A DNA stretch of 64,000 bases from Paenibacillus odorifer (GCF_000758725.1 NZ_CP009428.1:1984001-2048000), one strand, 5' to 3'. Counted from the first letter of the stretch, positions 9,246 through 18,731 are shown. The notes: a model not told the origin generated them from the letters alone. Made by a program: numbers and translations.

Positions 9246-9360
9246 CGATAGAAGCTCCATATGAGTTCGAGGAGCAGTTCCATAGGTAACCGATAGAAGC
9301 TCCATATGTGTTCGAGGAGCAGTTCCATAGGTACCCGATAGAAGCTCCATATGTGTTCGA
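9245..9360. repeat. 45-bp tandem repeat, about 2.6 copies
   Basis: Units start at 9245, 9290 and 9335 (CCGATAGAAGCTCCATATG, then TGTTCGAGGAGCAGTTCCAT, then AGGTA). The copies are nearly identical. The unit is a multiple of three, so a short reverse frame stays open across it, but that frame has no ribosome site and no family features. The rest of 8840-9435 shows no gene. Confidence 0.85.
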
Positions 9361-9435
9361 AAAGTGTCCAATTAGTGCTTCACAAATTCCCGATTGCTCA
9401 CCATACGAGCATAAGCAGTTCAGAGTTCCCAACCC

Positions 9436-10449
9436 TCAGTACACAAACCTCCGTTGCGCCCAATAGCTGAATAAGAAGATTGAAGCCTCGGTCAGTAGCT
9501 TGGCGGCGACAAGCGGAATAATCAGCTTTTCATTATAGAAATAGAGTAGCCCATAGTTGAACAACAACACGAGGATCACCAGCGCAAAATATTTGGGAAG
9601 CGACGCCTGAATCTTGGAGCGTTTGCTGCCCGTGAAGACATATTTTCGATTCATAGAATAGTTGAAGACAGAACTGCACAATCTCGCGGCCGCGACGGAC
9701 AGGAATAGGTTATGGCTGAGACTCTGGAACAGGAATAAGAGTGTGAAGTCGAGCAGGGCAGACAGCAGCGAAGAAGTGCTGAACATTAGTATCGGCAGGT
9801 AAATCCGGAAGGAGTCCATCAGAGGCCGGAAATGGGATGATTTATTATCGTCCAGATAGACGGTATCGATGTACTCTTCCGTAATGGTGTACCCCTCTTT
9901 ATGGGCGGTCAGCAGCATGTTCATTTCATATTCAAACCGTTCACCGGGAATATGGCATAGCCAATCAAGCATTGATATGGGGTAGCCGCGCAAGCCAGTC
10001 TGTGTATCATAAATCTTAGTGCCTGTAGTTAAGGAAAAGACCGTCCGGGTTACCGAGTTGCCGAAGCGGCTGCGCAGTGGAATGCTTCCGGTGAAACGGC
10101 GGCTGCCGAGTACGATTCCCGGGGTAGTCTGGTTCCGCAGAGATTCAACAATTCGGCTAATATCATAAGGCAGATGTTGGCCGTCGCTATCCGCGCAGAC
10201 TACATAGTCCGGCATCCCAACCTCCTGAATATACTGGAACCCTGTCTTCAGAGCATGTCCTTTTCCGAGGTTGACTTCATGGGTTAGGACAGTGCAGCCG
10301 AATGCTTCGGCCATATCGAAGATTCCACGGTAGTGCGGGCCGCTGCCGTCATCCACAAGAACAATAGGTTCAAGCTGGAAATTATGCAGCTGTAAAATCA
10401 AATCGAGCAGTCGTTCATCTGGCTCATAGGCTGGGATCAGTATAGTCAT
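9436..10449 (-). CDS. Family 2 glycosyltransferase fused to GtrA-like membrane domain
   Basis: 337 residues. Residues 1-210 are a GT-A fold of the dolichol-phosphate mannosyltransferase type (VLVDDGSG with D33-D34; the metal-binding DSD at 87-89 in VVCADSDGQH). From about 218, four hydrophobic segments form a GtrA/DPMS2-like membrane domain. Such proteins load a sugar onto a polyprenyl phosphate and help move it across the membrane for cell-surface glycan decoration. It overlaps the upstream gene by 4 bp (ATGA), and its ribosome site AAGGAGGGTG lies inside that gene, so the two are translationally coupled. Sugar and target polymer are unknown. Confidence 0.88.
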   Translation of the reverse strand: MTILIPAYEPDERLLDLILQLHNFQLEPIVLVDDGSGPHYRGIFDMAEAFGCTVLTHEVNLGKGHALKTGFQYIQEVGMPDYVVCADSDGQHLPYDISRIVESLRNQTTPGIVLGSRRFTGSIPLRSRFGNSVTRTVFSLTTGTKIYDTQTGLRGYPISMLDWLCHIPGERFEYEMNMLLTAHKEGYTITEEYIDTVYLDDNKSSHFRPLMDSFRIYLPILMFSTSSLLSALLDFTLLFLFQSLSHNLFLSVAAARLCSSVFNYSMNRKYVFTGSKRSKIQASLPKYFALVILVLLFNYGLLYFYNEKLIIPLVAAKLLTEASIFLFSYWAQRRFVY

Positions 10450-11417
10450 GATGTTGCACCCTCCTTGATATAAAGAATGTCGCTGACGCCCCGCTCCTTG
10501 TTTTTGCCCTGCGGATTATTTACGACCCGTCCCATGAAGTACATAGTGGATGAACCACCGCCGTCCAGATTGTAGGCTTCTGTGGCGCCAAGGTCGGACA
10601 TTACATCGGCTAGCTCAGTAAGGGTCATCCCACGGCTGTACCCTTCATTGCGCCCGTCAACTACGACAAACACATAATGGTTTGGTGCGATCATACCAAC
10701 TGCGGTGCGGGGATTCGCATTCTGGATGGAATGGTTGCCGAAGTTGGTATCGATTTTGACATTGCTGAAACTACTGGCAATCTCCCCGTCCTGAATCAGA
10801 ATCGGACCAAAGGAAAGGGTATCGGTGGCCCCTTGCGCCAGCAGTTCAGAGGAAGAAATCTCTTCCTCGTTATAGGTTTGCATTGTCCCATCATCGAACA
10901 GCGCCATTGCATCCCGCACAGGATCATCACGATACACCGTGCCGTTACGGATAATCACTCCGTCATTGCGGAAGCCATAGTAATCCCCGTTGATGGCAAA
11001 TATCGCATTGTTCGCGGAAGCAATGTCCGAGGTATCCTCAGTGATGTTTGTTCCAAAGCTGTTGTCGGCAAAGGCAGTGCGCAGGCTGCTCGCTTCCTTG
11101 AGGACGACATCAGCGACAAAATAGGTGATCTGGTCTGAACCGGACCCTGTATGCACTTGATCGACCTGGATCTGAATATCATCGCTGGAGTAATTCCAGT
11201 CATCAGAGGTTGCATTAACTTCGGCAGCTGTAACGGCTGTAGCTCCTGAGCTGCTAGTTGTAGCTGCATCATCCGCAACCACGACTTCGACATGTTCGAT
11301 TAAGTAACGATCTGCCAGACTATATATCACTGTGCCGAGAAGCAGGAGGACAATGATCATGACGATCAGCAGTTTTCGTTTGAAGCTCCAGGCTTGTTTA
11401 CTTCTCTTGTTCAACAT
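10446..11417 (-). CDS. Phosphodiester glycosidase (NAGPA-like) exported protein
   Basis: 323 residues. A basic N-terminus and one hydrophobic segment (LLIVMIIVLLLLGTVIYSL, about residues 15-33) suggest a membrane-anchored extracellular protein. A Ser/Thr/Ala-rich spacer follows, then a NAGPA/DUF2233 catalytic domain with the hallmarks NPRTAVG, VVDGRNEGYSRGMTLTELA and AYNLDGGGSSTMYF. Family members cleave or rearrange phosphodiester-linked sugars, and in Gram-positive bacteria they are often annotated as exopolysaccharide biosynthesis proteins. It is the first gene of a two-gene operon with the glycosyltransferase; GAGGTGATG precedes the ATG. It is divergent from the two-component system. Confidence 0.88.
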   Translation of the reverse strand: MLNKRSKQAWSFKRKLLIVMIIVLLLLGTVIYSLADRYLIEHVEVVVADDAATTSSSGATAVTAAEVNATSDDWNYSSDDIQIQVDQVHTGSGSDQITYFVADVVLKEASSLRTAFADNSFGTNITEDTSDIASANNAIFAINGDYYGFRNDGVIIRNGTVYRDDPVRDAMALFDDGTMQTYNEEEISSSELLAQGATDTLSFGPILIQDGEIASSFSNVKIDTNFGNHSIQNANPRTAVGMIAPNHYVFVVVDGRNEGYSRGMTLTELADVMSDLGATEAYNLDGGGSSTMYFMGRVVNNPQGKNKERGVSDILYIKEGATS

Positions 11418-11563
11418 TGAAGCATCACCTCTTTTTGTAAGTTGTTAAGGCCATAATACCTGGGCTACCTTTAATGAAACTGAAATAAAAACTGAAATAG
11501 TAAGCGCTCCGGGAAATTGGTATAATTTAACGAAGAGGTTTTCGACTACGGGGAGGTTTGGAC

Positions 11564-12280
11564 ATGCCACAGCGTGTGCTGCTGATTGAGGACGACGAAG
11601 CAATCAGTGAAATGGTCAGGTCTTATTTGGTAAAAGAAGGTTATGAGATTGAAGCTGTATTTGACGGTGAAGTAGCGGAGAGAACATTTCGGACCGGGGG
11701 TCCATTTGATCTTGTACTGTTAGACCTTATGCTGCCGAAGCGTAGCGGGACTGACATTCTTCAGACTATCCGTGCGGGGAGTCTGGTTCCAGTGTTGATC
11801 ATGTCCGCCAAAGACAGTGATGTAGATAAAGCGCTTGGGTTAGGCTTTGGGGCAGATGATTATATTACGAAGCCCTTTTCTATGATTGAGCTAGCGGCTA
11901 GGGTGAAGGCAGCGATCCGTCGTGCAGGTTATGCATCTCCCAGTATCCAAGTGGAAGATCAAGCTCCGGTGAAGCAAATGATCTCCATTGGCCGATTGAC
12001 TGTAGATTTAGATAACTTCTCTGCGTTGAAGAATGGGGAAGAAGTAAAGCTAACGTCGAAGGAATTTCATATTCTTAAGCTGTTTGTGACGCATCCGGGC
12101 CGAGTATTTACCAAAGCGCAGATTTATGCGAGCGTATGGGAGGATGATTATTTCGGGGATGAGAACGTCATTAATGTACATATGAGAAGATTGCGTGAAA
12201 AAATAGAAGACGACCCCTCCCATCCCGAATACATTAAGACGTTATGGGGCATCGGGTATAAGCTGGGAGAACAGCTATAA
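11564..12280 (+). CDS. OmpR-family response regulator (YcbL-like)
   Basis: 238 residues: a receiver domain with acid pocket D10-D11 and phospho-acceptor D54 (LVLLDLMLP), K104-type lysine in DDYITKPFS, then an OmpR/PhoB winged helix (ENVINVHMRRLREKIE, GIGYKL). It is expected to be phosphorylated by the kinase encoded next and to control the ABC transporter genes after it. ATG 11564 is preferred over TTG 11558 because GGGAGG ends 7 bases before it. The stop and the next start share one base. The order regulator-kinase-ATPase-permease and the sizes match B. subtilis ycbLMNO. Confidence 0.92.
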   Translation: MPQRVLLIEDDEAISEMVRSYLVKEGYEIEAVFDGEVAERTFRTGGPFDLVLLDLMLPKRSGTDILQTIRAGSLVPVLIMSAKDSDVDKALGLGFGADDYITKPFSMIELAARVKAAIRRAGYASPSIQVEDQAPVKQMISIGRLTVDLDNFSALKNGEEVKLTSKEFHILKLFVTHPGRVFTKAQIYASVWEDDYFGDENVINVHMRRLREKIEDDPSHPEYIKTLWGIGYKLGEQL

Positions 12281-13215
12281 TGATTGCGGGGCTAGGTGTT
12301 GTCATTGTGCTCTTACTGGCCGTCATTGTCTGGCAATATCAGAATTCGCGTAAAGCTTCTAATGATTTGCGATATATGCATGACAAGTTAAGCAGCATTA
12401 TGGAAGAAGGCTCACATGAAAGATTGCTGCTGTTCAGCGGTAATTTGGAGCTGCAAAACGTGCTGATTGACCTGAACCGGCTGCTGGATATCAATCATAA
12501 AGGAAGCATTGAGCGTGTGAGGCTGGAGAAATCCATGCGTAATATGCTGTCTAATATTTCTCATGATCTTAAGACTCCGCTAACGGTTGTGCTTGGTTAT
12601 ATTGAGACCATTCAGCAGGATGAGCATTTGCCGGCTGAGGAACGGGAACGGATGATGAAGATGATTCATCAAAAAGCCAATGAAGTGATCCAGCTGATGA
12701 ACAAGTTTTTTGATTTGTCCAAGCTGGAATCAGGAGATCGGGAAGTTGCTCTTTCACGAGTTGAGGCAGGTGAAGTATGCAGACGCAACATCCTTTCTTT
12801 CTATGATATCCTCAGTGCTAAGGGCAGTGAGGTGGAGATTGAGATTCCGGATGGGGCTGTTTACTTCATGGGAAATGAAGAGGCTCTTGATCGAATATTG
12901 TCCAATCTGTTGTCGAACGCAATTTCTTATGGCGACGCGGGGGGCGTATTAGGATTAAAGCTCTATAGTGATGAGAACAAAGTATACATAGAGGTGTGGG
13001 ACCGGGGAAAGGGCATTAGTGAAGTACACCAAGATAAAGTATTTGAGCGTCTGTATACGCTGGAGGATTCAAGAAACCGGGCTTATCAAGGCAGCGGTCT
13101 AGGTCTGACGATCACCAAAAGATTAACGGAGCAAATGAATGGAACGATTACACTGGTTAGTCAGCCGTATGTGAGAACGGTGTTTACCCTTACTTTTCGC
13201 AGATTACGCTTCTAA
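12280..13215 (+). CDS. Sensor histidine kinase (YcbM-like)
   Basis: 311 residues with one N-terminal membrane helix (about 2-20) and no extracellular sensor loop. It is like the small kinases paired with peptide-antibiotic ABC transporters. A HisKA domain has the phospho-accepting H95 in SNISHDLKTPLTVV; the ATPase domain shows the N box (LSNLLSNAISY), G1 (DRGKGIS) and G2 (GSGLGLTITKRL). Its stop-start overlap with the regulator gene means tight coupling. The signal is unknown; by analogy it may be relayed by the transporter itself. Confidence 0.92.
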   Translation: MIAGLGVVIVLLLAVIVWQYQNSRKASNDLRYMHDKLSSIMEEGSHERLLLFSGNLELQNVLIDLNRLLDINHKGSIERVRLEKSMRNMLSNISHDLKTPLTVVLGYIETIQQDEHLPAEERERMMKMIHQKANEVIQLMNKFFDLSKLESGDREVALSRVEAGEVCRRNILSFYDILSAKGSEVEIEIPDGAVYFMGNEEALDRILSNLLSNAISYGDAGGVLGLKLYSDENKVYIEVWDRGKGISEVHQDKVFERLYTLEDSRNRAYQGSGLGLTITKRLTEQMNGTITLVSQPYVRTVFTLTFRRLRF

Positions 13216-13236
13216 GGAATAGAATTGTGCGCAGCT

Positions 13237-13289
13237 TAAGATTTTCGTAAGAAACGAGTAATAAAAAAGAAAATTCTGCTGTGTACAAT
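13237..13289 (+). promoter_or_regulatory. Candidate operator and promoter for the ABC transporter genes
   Basis: A direct repeat TAAGA at 13237-13241 and 13248-13252 is spaced 11 bp (one helical turn). It precedes a possible -10 box TACAAT at 13284-13289, with no good -35 between. This is the usual layout for activation by an OmpR-family regulator, which fits control by the adjacent two-component system. This is an inference from spacing only. Confidence 0.4.
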
Positions 13290-13332
13290 AAGAACTAAGG
13301 AAGACGAGACGAAAACAAAGGGGAGCGCGGAA

Positions 13333-14253
13333 TTGACTACAATACTTCGGACAAGAAATTTAACGAAAACCTATCAAGGTAAAGAAGTCGTAAGCAATGT
13401 GAATATGAATATTAAGCAAGGTGAAATTTACGGGTTTCTTGGACCTAATGGTGCTGGCAAAACTACCGTGATGAAAATGGTCACGAACCTCGTTAAACCT
13501 ACGAGTGGAGAAATTGAATTTTTTAATGAAAAAATGACTGAACATTCTTACGAAATGCTGAAGCGGATGGGCTGCATCATTGAATATCCCGTGTTTTATG
13601 ATAAATTGACAGCCAAGGAAAATCTGATTTTGCACGGAGAGTACATGGGCTATTATGATCCGCAAGCGATTGGTGAAGCGCTGGAGCTCGTAAAGCTCAC
13701 AGGTGTCGATAAAAAGCCGGTGAAGCAATTTTCACTTGGGATGAAGCAACGACTGGGTATTGCCAGAGCCTTCATGACGAAACCTGAGCTGCTCATTTTG
13801 GATGAGCCGATTAACGGGTTAGATCCTGTGGGAATCAAGGAGATGCGTGAAGTGTTCCGGATGCTTAGCCGTGAATATGGAATGACGTTACTTGTATCTA
13901 GTCATATTCTGGGGGAAATAGAGCAGATTGCTGATACGATCGGTGTGATCCGGCAGGGTGCTCTGGTAGAAGAAGTGGCGATGGATTCCATTCGTGGCCA
14001 AAATACTGAATATATCGAAGTGGTTACGAACGAGATTAATAAAGCAGTGTATGTGTTGGAGCATAAGCTTGGGCTTAATAATTTCAAAGTGCTGGACCAT
14101 ATTACAGTAAGAATATATGACGATGGAATCTCACAGCGTGATCTGAATAAGGCGTTAGTGCTAGCAGATGTGGAAATTGAGAGTATCAGCAAAAAACAAC
14201 ATACGCTGGAAGATCATTTTCTGCAATTGATTGGGGGTGAAAGCATTGCTTAA
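13333..14253 (+). CDS. ABC transporter ATP-binding protein (YcbN/BcrA-like)
   Basis: 306 residues. Walker A GPNGAGKT is near residue 40, the signature FSLGMKQRLGIARAF near 136, and Walker B LLILDEPINGLDP follows; a ~90-residue C-terminal extension is typical of the bacitracin-type exporter ATPases. It likely powers the permease encoded next for antibiotic export or detoxification. TTG start with GGGGAG upstream. Its 3' end overlaps the permease gene by 8 bp. Confidence 0.92.
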   Translation: MTTILRTRNLTKTYQGKEVVSNVNMNIKQGEIYGFLGPNGAGKTTVMKMVTNLVKPTSGEIEFFNEKMTEHSYEMLKRMGCIIEYPVFYDKLTAKENLILHGEYMGYYDPQAIGEALELVKLTGVDKKPVKQFSLGMKQRLGIARAFMTKPELLILDEPINGLDPVGIKEMREVFRMLSREYGMTLLVSSHILGEIEQIADTIGVIRQGALVEEVAMDSIRGQNTEYIEVVTNEINKAVYVLEHKLGLNNFKVLDHITVRIYDDGISQRDLNKALVLADVEIESISKKQHTLEDHFLQLIGGESIA

Positions 14254-14938
14254 ATTAATATCTTTGGAGATTCGGAAGAATAAGCTAAAAACGCTTCTTA
14301 CAGGTGCTGCAATCGTTAATCTTGCGATTCTTGCTTTTATGATTATGGTTTTATTCGTTGATCAAAATGAGAGCGAACCGTCGTTTGCTTCTTATGCAAA
14401 GTTGTTTGAGGGTGTGTTCGTTTTTGTAAAGGCTGCTTATATTATTTTCGCTTCGGTTATTATTAGCAAGCTGGTGATTGATGAGTATAAGAACAACACC
14501 ATTACTCTTCTCTTCATGTATCCTATCTCACGTAAAAAGCTAATGACTGCGAAAATATTGATAGTGTTCGCCTTCACATTTGTTGCCATTATCGTGGCAG
14601 ACATTGTAGTCGGCGCTATCCTAATAGGATTCAATTCCTTTGCAGGGCTAATTCCGGGTGAACTGACCCTTCATGTAATCACATCAGAGCTGATTAAGTT
14701 AGGCGCAAACGCATTTTATGCCGCGGGTATCGCTCTAATTCCATTGTACTTTGGGATGAAGAAAAAATCAGTCCCAGCCACCATCGTCTCAGCTGTGTTA
14801 GTTACCTCCCTAATTTCTGGGGGATTTGATCAAGCGCGTTTAGGTAATTTAGCGGCGGTGTCGATCTCACTTGGTTTGCTAGGAGCAGCCATTGCCTATA
14901 TGGCCATTCGCAACATTGAACATAAAGATATCGCCTAA
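14246..14938 (+). CDS. ABC transporter permease (YcbO-like)
   Basis: 230 residues with six hydrophobic segments. It starts with a cytoplasmic basic stretch (SLEIRKNKLKT) and resembles ABC-2 permeases of the bacitracin/lantibiotic type. The TTG at 14246 is chosen because GGGGG lies 8 bases upstream and the start overlaps the ATPase stop. It is the partner of the preceding ATPase. Substrate unknown. Confidence 0.88.
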   Translation: MLKLISLEIRKNKLKTLLTGAAIVNLAILAFMIMVLFVDQNESEPSFASYAKLFEGVFVFVKAAYIIFASVIISKLVIDEYKNNTITLLFMYPISRKKLMTAKILIVFAFTFVAIIVADIVVGAILIGFNSFAGLIPGELTLHVITSELIKLGANAFYAAGIALIPLYFGMKKKSVPATIVSAVLVTSLISGGFDQARLGNLAAVSISLGLLGAAIAYMAIRNIEHKDIA

Positions 14939-14950
14939 TAGATTCGGAAT

Positions 14951-15016
14951 TCCCCCCTTTTATAACCCTTTTGTAACGATGAAAAAGCATCGTGATTGGG
15001 GTTATAAAGGGGGGAT
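14951..15016. terminator. Nested hairpin after the permease gene
   Basis: The outer stem pairs CCCCCCTTTTATAACCC with GGGTTATAAAGGGGGG. An inner hairpin ACGATG-AAAAA-CATCGT sits in the loop. There is no proper T run on the plus strand, so termination may be weak, or the structure may have another role. Confidence 0.6.
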
Positions 15017-15146
15017 TTGACGTTTATCTACGACTGATTTCCGTAATTTTGATATAATAGATATGAAATATATTTTAAATTTTAGATGAACATTGCCCGT
15101 TTAGGGGTAATGATAATGGATGAGAGAGCCTGAGGGGATGTGAACT

Positions 15147-16784
15147 GTGGATAAAGACTGGACGTCCATTCTGAGACGGTTGCTTTCGGAAGAGAGCGCT
15201 TATAAATCGTTATATGACCATCATCCTGATTTGATATTCGTTCTGGATAGACAAGGTCGCTGCGTAGGAACCAACCTAACGTTCCATCTAGGCTCCGGCG
15301 CAGAAGCGCAGTTTCAAAATACAAGTCCGATATCAGCAAAGAGAAAAAAACTTGGCAATATTGCTAGTTTTGAGGCTGCTCTGCAGGGGAACTCCTCAAG
15401 CTTTGAGCTACAAGATTTAGAGAATCCCAAAAAAGGCTCGAATTGCGTAGGCGTTAAACTTTTACCGATCAGAACGGAAGAAGGGATCGCCGGGGTATTC
15501 GCGATTACCAAAGTAGCTAACGGAAGCGCTCTTTTACATGCGGAATTGTTACAAGACTGGTTGGATGAATTGGCAGACACCTTGGACACTGAAATACCTG
15601 CCAAGGGAGAAGCGGAGGTAAGCTCCAAAGATACCTCAATAGTAGCTGTGAAGGATCAACAATCGAGTCTCATTCTGAATTCTGTCTCTGCGGGAATCTT
15701 TGTGCTCGATACAACGGGGCGAACTCTTTTTATTAACCGTGAGGCAGCAGATATGCTAGGCTATCAACCTACAGAATTGATGGGTCTGAAGCTTATGGAT
15801 TATATCCATCATATCCAAGGTGACGGTTCGCGCTATTCGACGCCTGATTGCCAGATTAGTCTTACGATAGAGGATGGAATCATCCGTAAAAAAGATGATG
15901 AGATCTTCTGGCGTAAGGATGGCACCAGTTTTTTTGTTAATTACCGGGTGGCACCTCTTATTGATGAAGGGCTGATCGCAGGTGCGGTTATTGCCTTCAG
16001 TGATATTACGAATGAGCGAGAAATCATTCGTGCCAAAGAATCAGCAGAGCAGGCAGCGCAAGCCAAATCTGATTTCTTAATGATGATGAGCCATGAAATT
16101 CGGACGCCGATGAACGGGATGATCGGAATGGCTGATCTTTTGTTGGATACTGAGCTTGGAGAAGAGCAGCGAGGTTATGCCGAGATTTTACGCAGCAGTA
16201 GTTATACGTTATTACAGATCTTGAATGACATTCTTGATTTCAGCAAGATGGAAGCAGGTAAAATGTCACTGCAATCCGAGAAGTTTGATCTCCGCGAGAT
16301 GATCTCAGACGTCATAGATTTATTTGCACCGAAAGCGGAAGAGAAGAAGCTGGCATTACGGTGGTGGATGGATACTAGCGTTCCAACCATAATCATTGCT
16401 GATCCGATCCGGTTGCGACAGATTGTTGTGAATCTGGTTGGCAATGCGCTGAAATTCACTGAACGTGGGAGCGTGACCCTATCGGTGAAGAACATTCCAC
16501 TATCTGATGAACAAGAATTTTTGTTGGAATTTTCAGTGCGGGATACAGGTGTAGGAATTGCCGGTAACAAACTCAATCTGTTGTTTCAATCTTTCTCACA
16601 GCTGCATCCGTCCATAAACCGTAAATATGGAGGCACAGGTTTGGGACTGGCGATTTGCAAGCAGCTCGTTGAGCTGATGGGTGGGACGATCTTTGTAGAA
16701 AGTGAAGAGAATCAAGGTTCTACGTTTCGTTTTATGCTGCCTTGCAGAGCAGAAGATATAGAGCTGGAAGTAACTTCAAACTAG
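15147..16784 (+). CDS. PAS-domain sensor histidine kinase
   Basis: 545 residues, no membrane helices. A degenerate PAS-like domain is at about 20-115, and a clear PAS/PAC domain at about 172-290 ([20 protein letters not shown].., [15 protein letters not shown]). HisKA follows with H316 in [18 protein letters not shown], then HATPase_c with [19 protein letters not shown]. It ends right after the ATPase domain, so it lacks the receiver domain often fused to this kinase type. No response regulator is adjacent, so it may be an orphan; sporulation phosphorelay or c-di-GMP-type partners are possible. GTG start after GAGGGGA. Confidence 0.9.
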   Translation: MDKDWTSILRRLLSEESAYKSLYDHHPDLIFVLDRQGRCVGTNLTFHLGSGAEAQFQNTSPISAKRKKLGNIASFEAALQGNSSSFELQDLENPKKGSNCVGVKLLPIRTEEGIAGVFAITKVANGSALLHAELLQDWLDELADTLDTEIPAKGEAEVSSKDTSIVAVKDQQSSLILNSVSAGIFVLDTTGRTLFINREAADMLGYQPTELMGLKLMDYIHHIQGDGSRYSTPDCQISLTIEDGIIRKKDDEIFWRKDGTSFFVNYRVAPLIDEGLIAGAVIAFSDITNEREIIRAKESAEQAAQAKSDFLMMMSHEIRTPMNGMIGMADLLLDTELGEEQRGYAEILRSSSYTLLQILNDILDFSKMEAGKMSLQSEKFDLREMISDVIDLFAPKAEEKKLALRWWMDTSVPTIIIADPIRLRQIVVNLVGNALKFTERGSVTLSVKNIPLSDEQEFLLEFSVRDTGVGIAGNKLNLLFQSFSQLHPSINRKYGGTGLGLAICKQLVELMGGTIFVESEENQGSTFRFMLPCRAEDIELEVTSN

Positions 16785-16790
16785 GGGGGT

Positions 16791-16849
16791 TACACACAAA
16801 TCTCCGGTCCATTTGCTTAAGAAGCAATGGCCGGAGATTTGTGTGTTAT
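16791..16849. terminator. Bidirectional terminator between kinase and degV genes
   Basis: A 16-bp stem ACACACAAATCTCCGG / CCGGAGATTTGTGTGT is extended inward by CCATT/AATGG around a loop containing CTTAAG. It serves both convergent genes, although the T run is poor. Confidence 0.75.
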
Positions 16850-17700
16850 TAGTCCTGAAGCATATACATGAGACCTACAGTATGCGGCCCACAATGGCTG
16901 CCAATTACACAACCAGCATGGAGAATTGCTATTTCATTAACTTGAGTTTTCTCTCGTAGTGCTGACTCCAGATAGAGTGCATCTTCTTCCGCCAAGGTAT
17001 GGACAACGATGAGCAACTCTTTATCCATTCGATCGATGTGAACCAAAGCGTTCTGGAGCATTTGTTCCACAGCTTTTTCCTTTTTGCCACGGATTTTGCT
17101 AGTAGGTATGATGCTTCCATCTACCAGTCTAAGAACAGGACGGATTTTGAGTAGACTACCGATGAAGTTCTGCATGCCTGAACAGCGTCCACCCATATAT
17201 AAGTAATCTAGCGTATCCACAACGAATTCAGTTTCCACAAGGTTGCGGCTGTGCTCCAGCATGGCTGCAATCTCTACGGCAGTGTGGCCTTTTTCAGCAG
17301 CTCTGACAGCCTTCATAACAAGGAGGGCAATGCCTCCGCACAAGGTTTGCGAATCTATGACCTGTACGCGTCCCTCAGGAAATTCCCCGGCAGCCAAAAG
17401 TGCATTCTGATATGTAGAGGATAGTGAGGAGGAGAGACTGATATATACAATATCTTGTCCGCTACTAATCACGGGTTGAAATGCAGCAATGAAATCTGCT
17501 GGCGAAGGTGCTGCCGTTTTCGGCAATACTCCACTAGCGGCTACACGGCGATACACTTCCTCGGGTGTAATATCTTCACCATCTTTGTAGGTACCTTCTT
17601 CAAATACTACATAAAGAGGAACGATGCCGATGTCATAAGTATCCTTCCAGTTTTGAGGTAAATCGGAAGTGCTGTCTGAAAATATTTTTACAGTAGACAT
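16849..17700 (-). CDS. DegV family fatty-acid-binding protein
   Basis: 283 residues. Family marks are VKIFSDSTSDLP at the N-terminus, the KTAAPSPADF segment, ISLSSSLSSTYQNA and the C-terminal SHCGPHTVGLMY. DegV/FakB proteins bind a fatty acid and, with the FakA kinase, allow its phosphorylation and entry into phospholipid synthesis. ATG 17700 is preferred over an upstream start because AAGGAG lies 6-7 bases before it and the family begins at this point. No fakA-like gene is nearby. Confidence 0.93.
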   Translation of the reverse strand: MSTVKIFSDSTSDLPQNWKDTYDIGIVPLYVVFEEGTYKDGEDITPEEVYRRVAASGVLPKTAAPSPADFIAAFQPVISSGQDIVYISLSSSLSSTYQNALLAAGEFPEGRVQVIDSQTLCGGIALLVMKAVRAAEKGHTAVEIAAMLEHSRNLVETEFVVDTLDYLYMGGRCSGMQNFIGSLLKIRPVLRLVDGSIIPTSKIRGKKEKAVEQMLQNALVHIDRMDKELLIVVHTLAEEDALYLESALREKTQVNEIAILHAGCVIGSHCGPHTVGLMYMLQD

Positions 17701-17823
17701 GAAATTCTCCTTCACCGATAATTCGGATGACAATAATCAATAATCATTATAGAACTATATAATCTATTTATTATACCAAGACTATGCCAATTCTCAAAAT
17801 GAAATAGTAGGCAATCACAAGAA

Positions 17824-17855
17824 AAAAGACTATCGAGGTTTCGATAGTCTTTCTA
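17824..17855 (-). terminator. Terminator after AraC/GyrI gene
   Basis: A perfect 10-bp stem AGACTATCGA/TCGATAGTCT with a 4-base loop, followed on the minus strand by TTTTTTC. It abuts the stop codon of the upstream gene. Confidence 0.85.
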
Positions 17856-17858
17856 GTT

Positions 17859-18731
17859 CTATTCTTTTTTCGTAACAGGGATCCATATCTCACAGCGATA
17901 GTCCTCTGCGTCTGGTCTCCCCGGAAGATATAGCTCAAACTCAGGCCCGCCTGTATGCTCGTAGCCTGTGGAAGGGAACCACTCTTGGAAAATGCGTGCC
18001 CATACCTGCTGGATAGCATCAGGCATCGGCCCTACTGAGGTGAACACAGCCCAACTTGCAGCTGGGATTGTTGTAGAAGCAAAGCCCTGTGCATCAGTCT
18101 CTGGAGTAGCTTCGACAGCGATCCAATAGGAGAAGGTTTCTTTATCATGGTTCATGTCAGAGCAGATGCCTAATAAATCCTTATCTCCACCGAGCTCAAT
18201 CAGCTTATCCGACGTACCATTTTCATTAGCTTCTATCCACAACTGAGGGATGCGGCGCAGATTCTCCCCATCTTTCGTTGTCATTTCCTCTACTAGTCCG
18301 ATAACATTAAAGGCGTCTCTTTTCTCAATTCTGTAGTCCATTTCTTTATCTCCCTTCAGTGATAGATGGAAGGAGAGTCTAGGGAAAGCCTTGAGCTGTA
18401 CCCCTGACTCCCGCGCAGCAGAAGGAGTAATTCCATGTGCCTTGCGGAATGCTTTGGCAAACGACTCGGGCGAGTCATATCCGTATTTCAGTGCAACATC
18501 TAGCACTTTAACTTTAGAAATAGCAAGCTCCTGTGCAGCCAGAGTTAATCTGCGCTTACGGATATAGTCTTTAATAGATACTCCGGTAAGCATATTGAAC
18601 ATGCGCTGGAAATGAAAGGGGGAGGAGTAAGCAACCTTGGCGATTTCTTCAATCGTCACAGATTCCTCCATCTTGCTCTCCATATAATCTAAAGCTTCTT
18701 TCATGCGGATAAGCCATTCCAAGTCCGTCAT
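17859..18731 (-). CDS. AraC-family regulator with GyrI-like effector domain
   Basis: 290 residues. Two AraC-type helix-turn-helix motifs (VTIEEIAKVAYSSPFHFQRMF; VLDVALKYGYDSPESFAKAF) occupy the first ~105 residues. A GyrI-like ligand-binding domain follows (YRIEKRDAFNVIGLVEEM.., IPAASWAVFTSVGPMPDAI, FQEWFPSTGYEH..GPEFELY). It has the same plan as the protein at 5701-6600 but is not a recent duplicate by sequence. It lies downstream of malL, in the same direction, 136 bp away; no clear terminator was seen between them. Ligand and targets unknown. Confidence 0.9.
   Translation of the reverse strand: MTDLEWLIRMKEALDYMESKMEESVTIEEIAKVAYSSPFHFQRMFNMLTGVSIKDYIRKRRLTLAAQELAISKVKVLDVALKYGYDSPESFAKAFRKAHGITPSAARESGVQLKAFPRLSFHLSLKGDKEMDYRIEKRDAFNVIGLVEEMTTKDGENLRRIPQLWIEANENGTSDKLIELGGDKDLLGICSDMNHDKETFSYWIAVEATPETDAQGFASTTIPAASWAVFTSVGPMPDAIQQVWARIFQEWFPSTGYEHTGGPEFELYLPGRPDAEDYRCEIWIPVTKKE

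Noticed and set aside
9235..9432. Short minus-strand frame with 15-residue repeats (SNTYGASIGYLWNCS)
   Set aside because: The frame is open only because the DNA repeat is 45 bp; no ribosome site and no family support.
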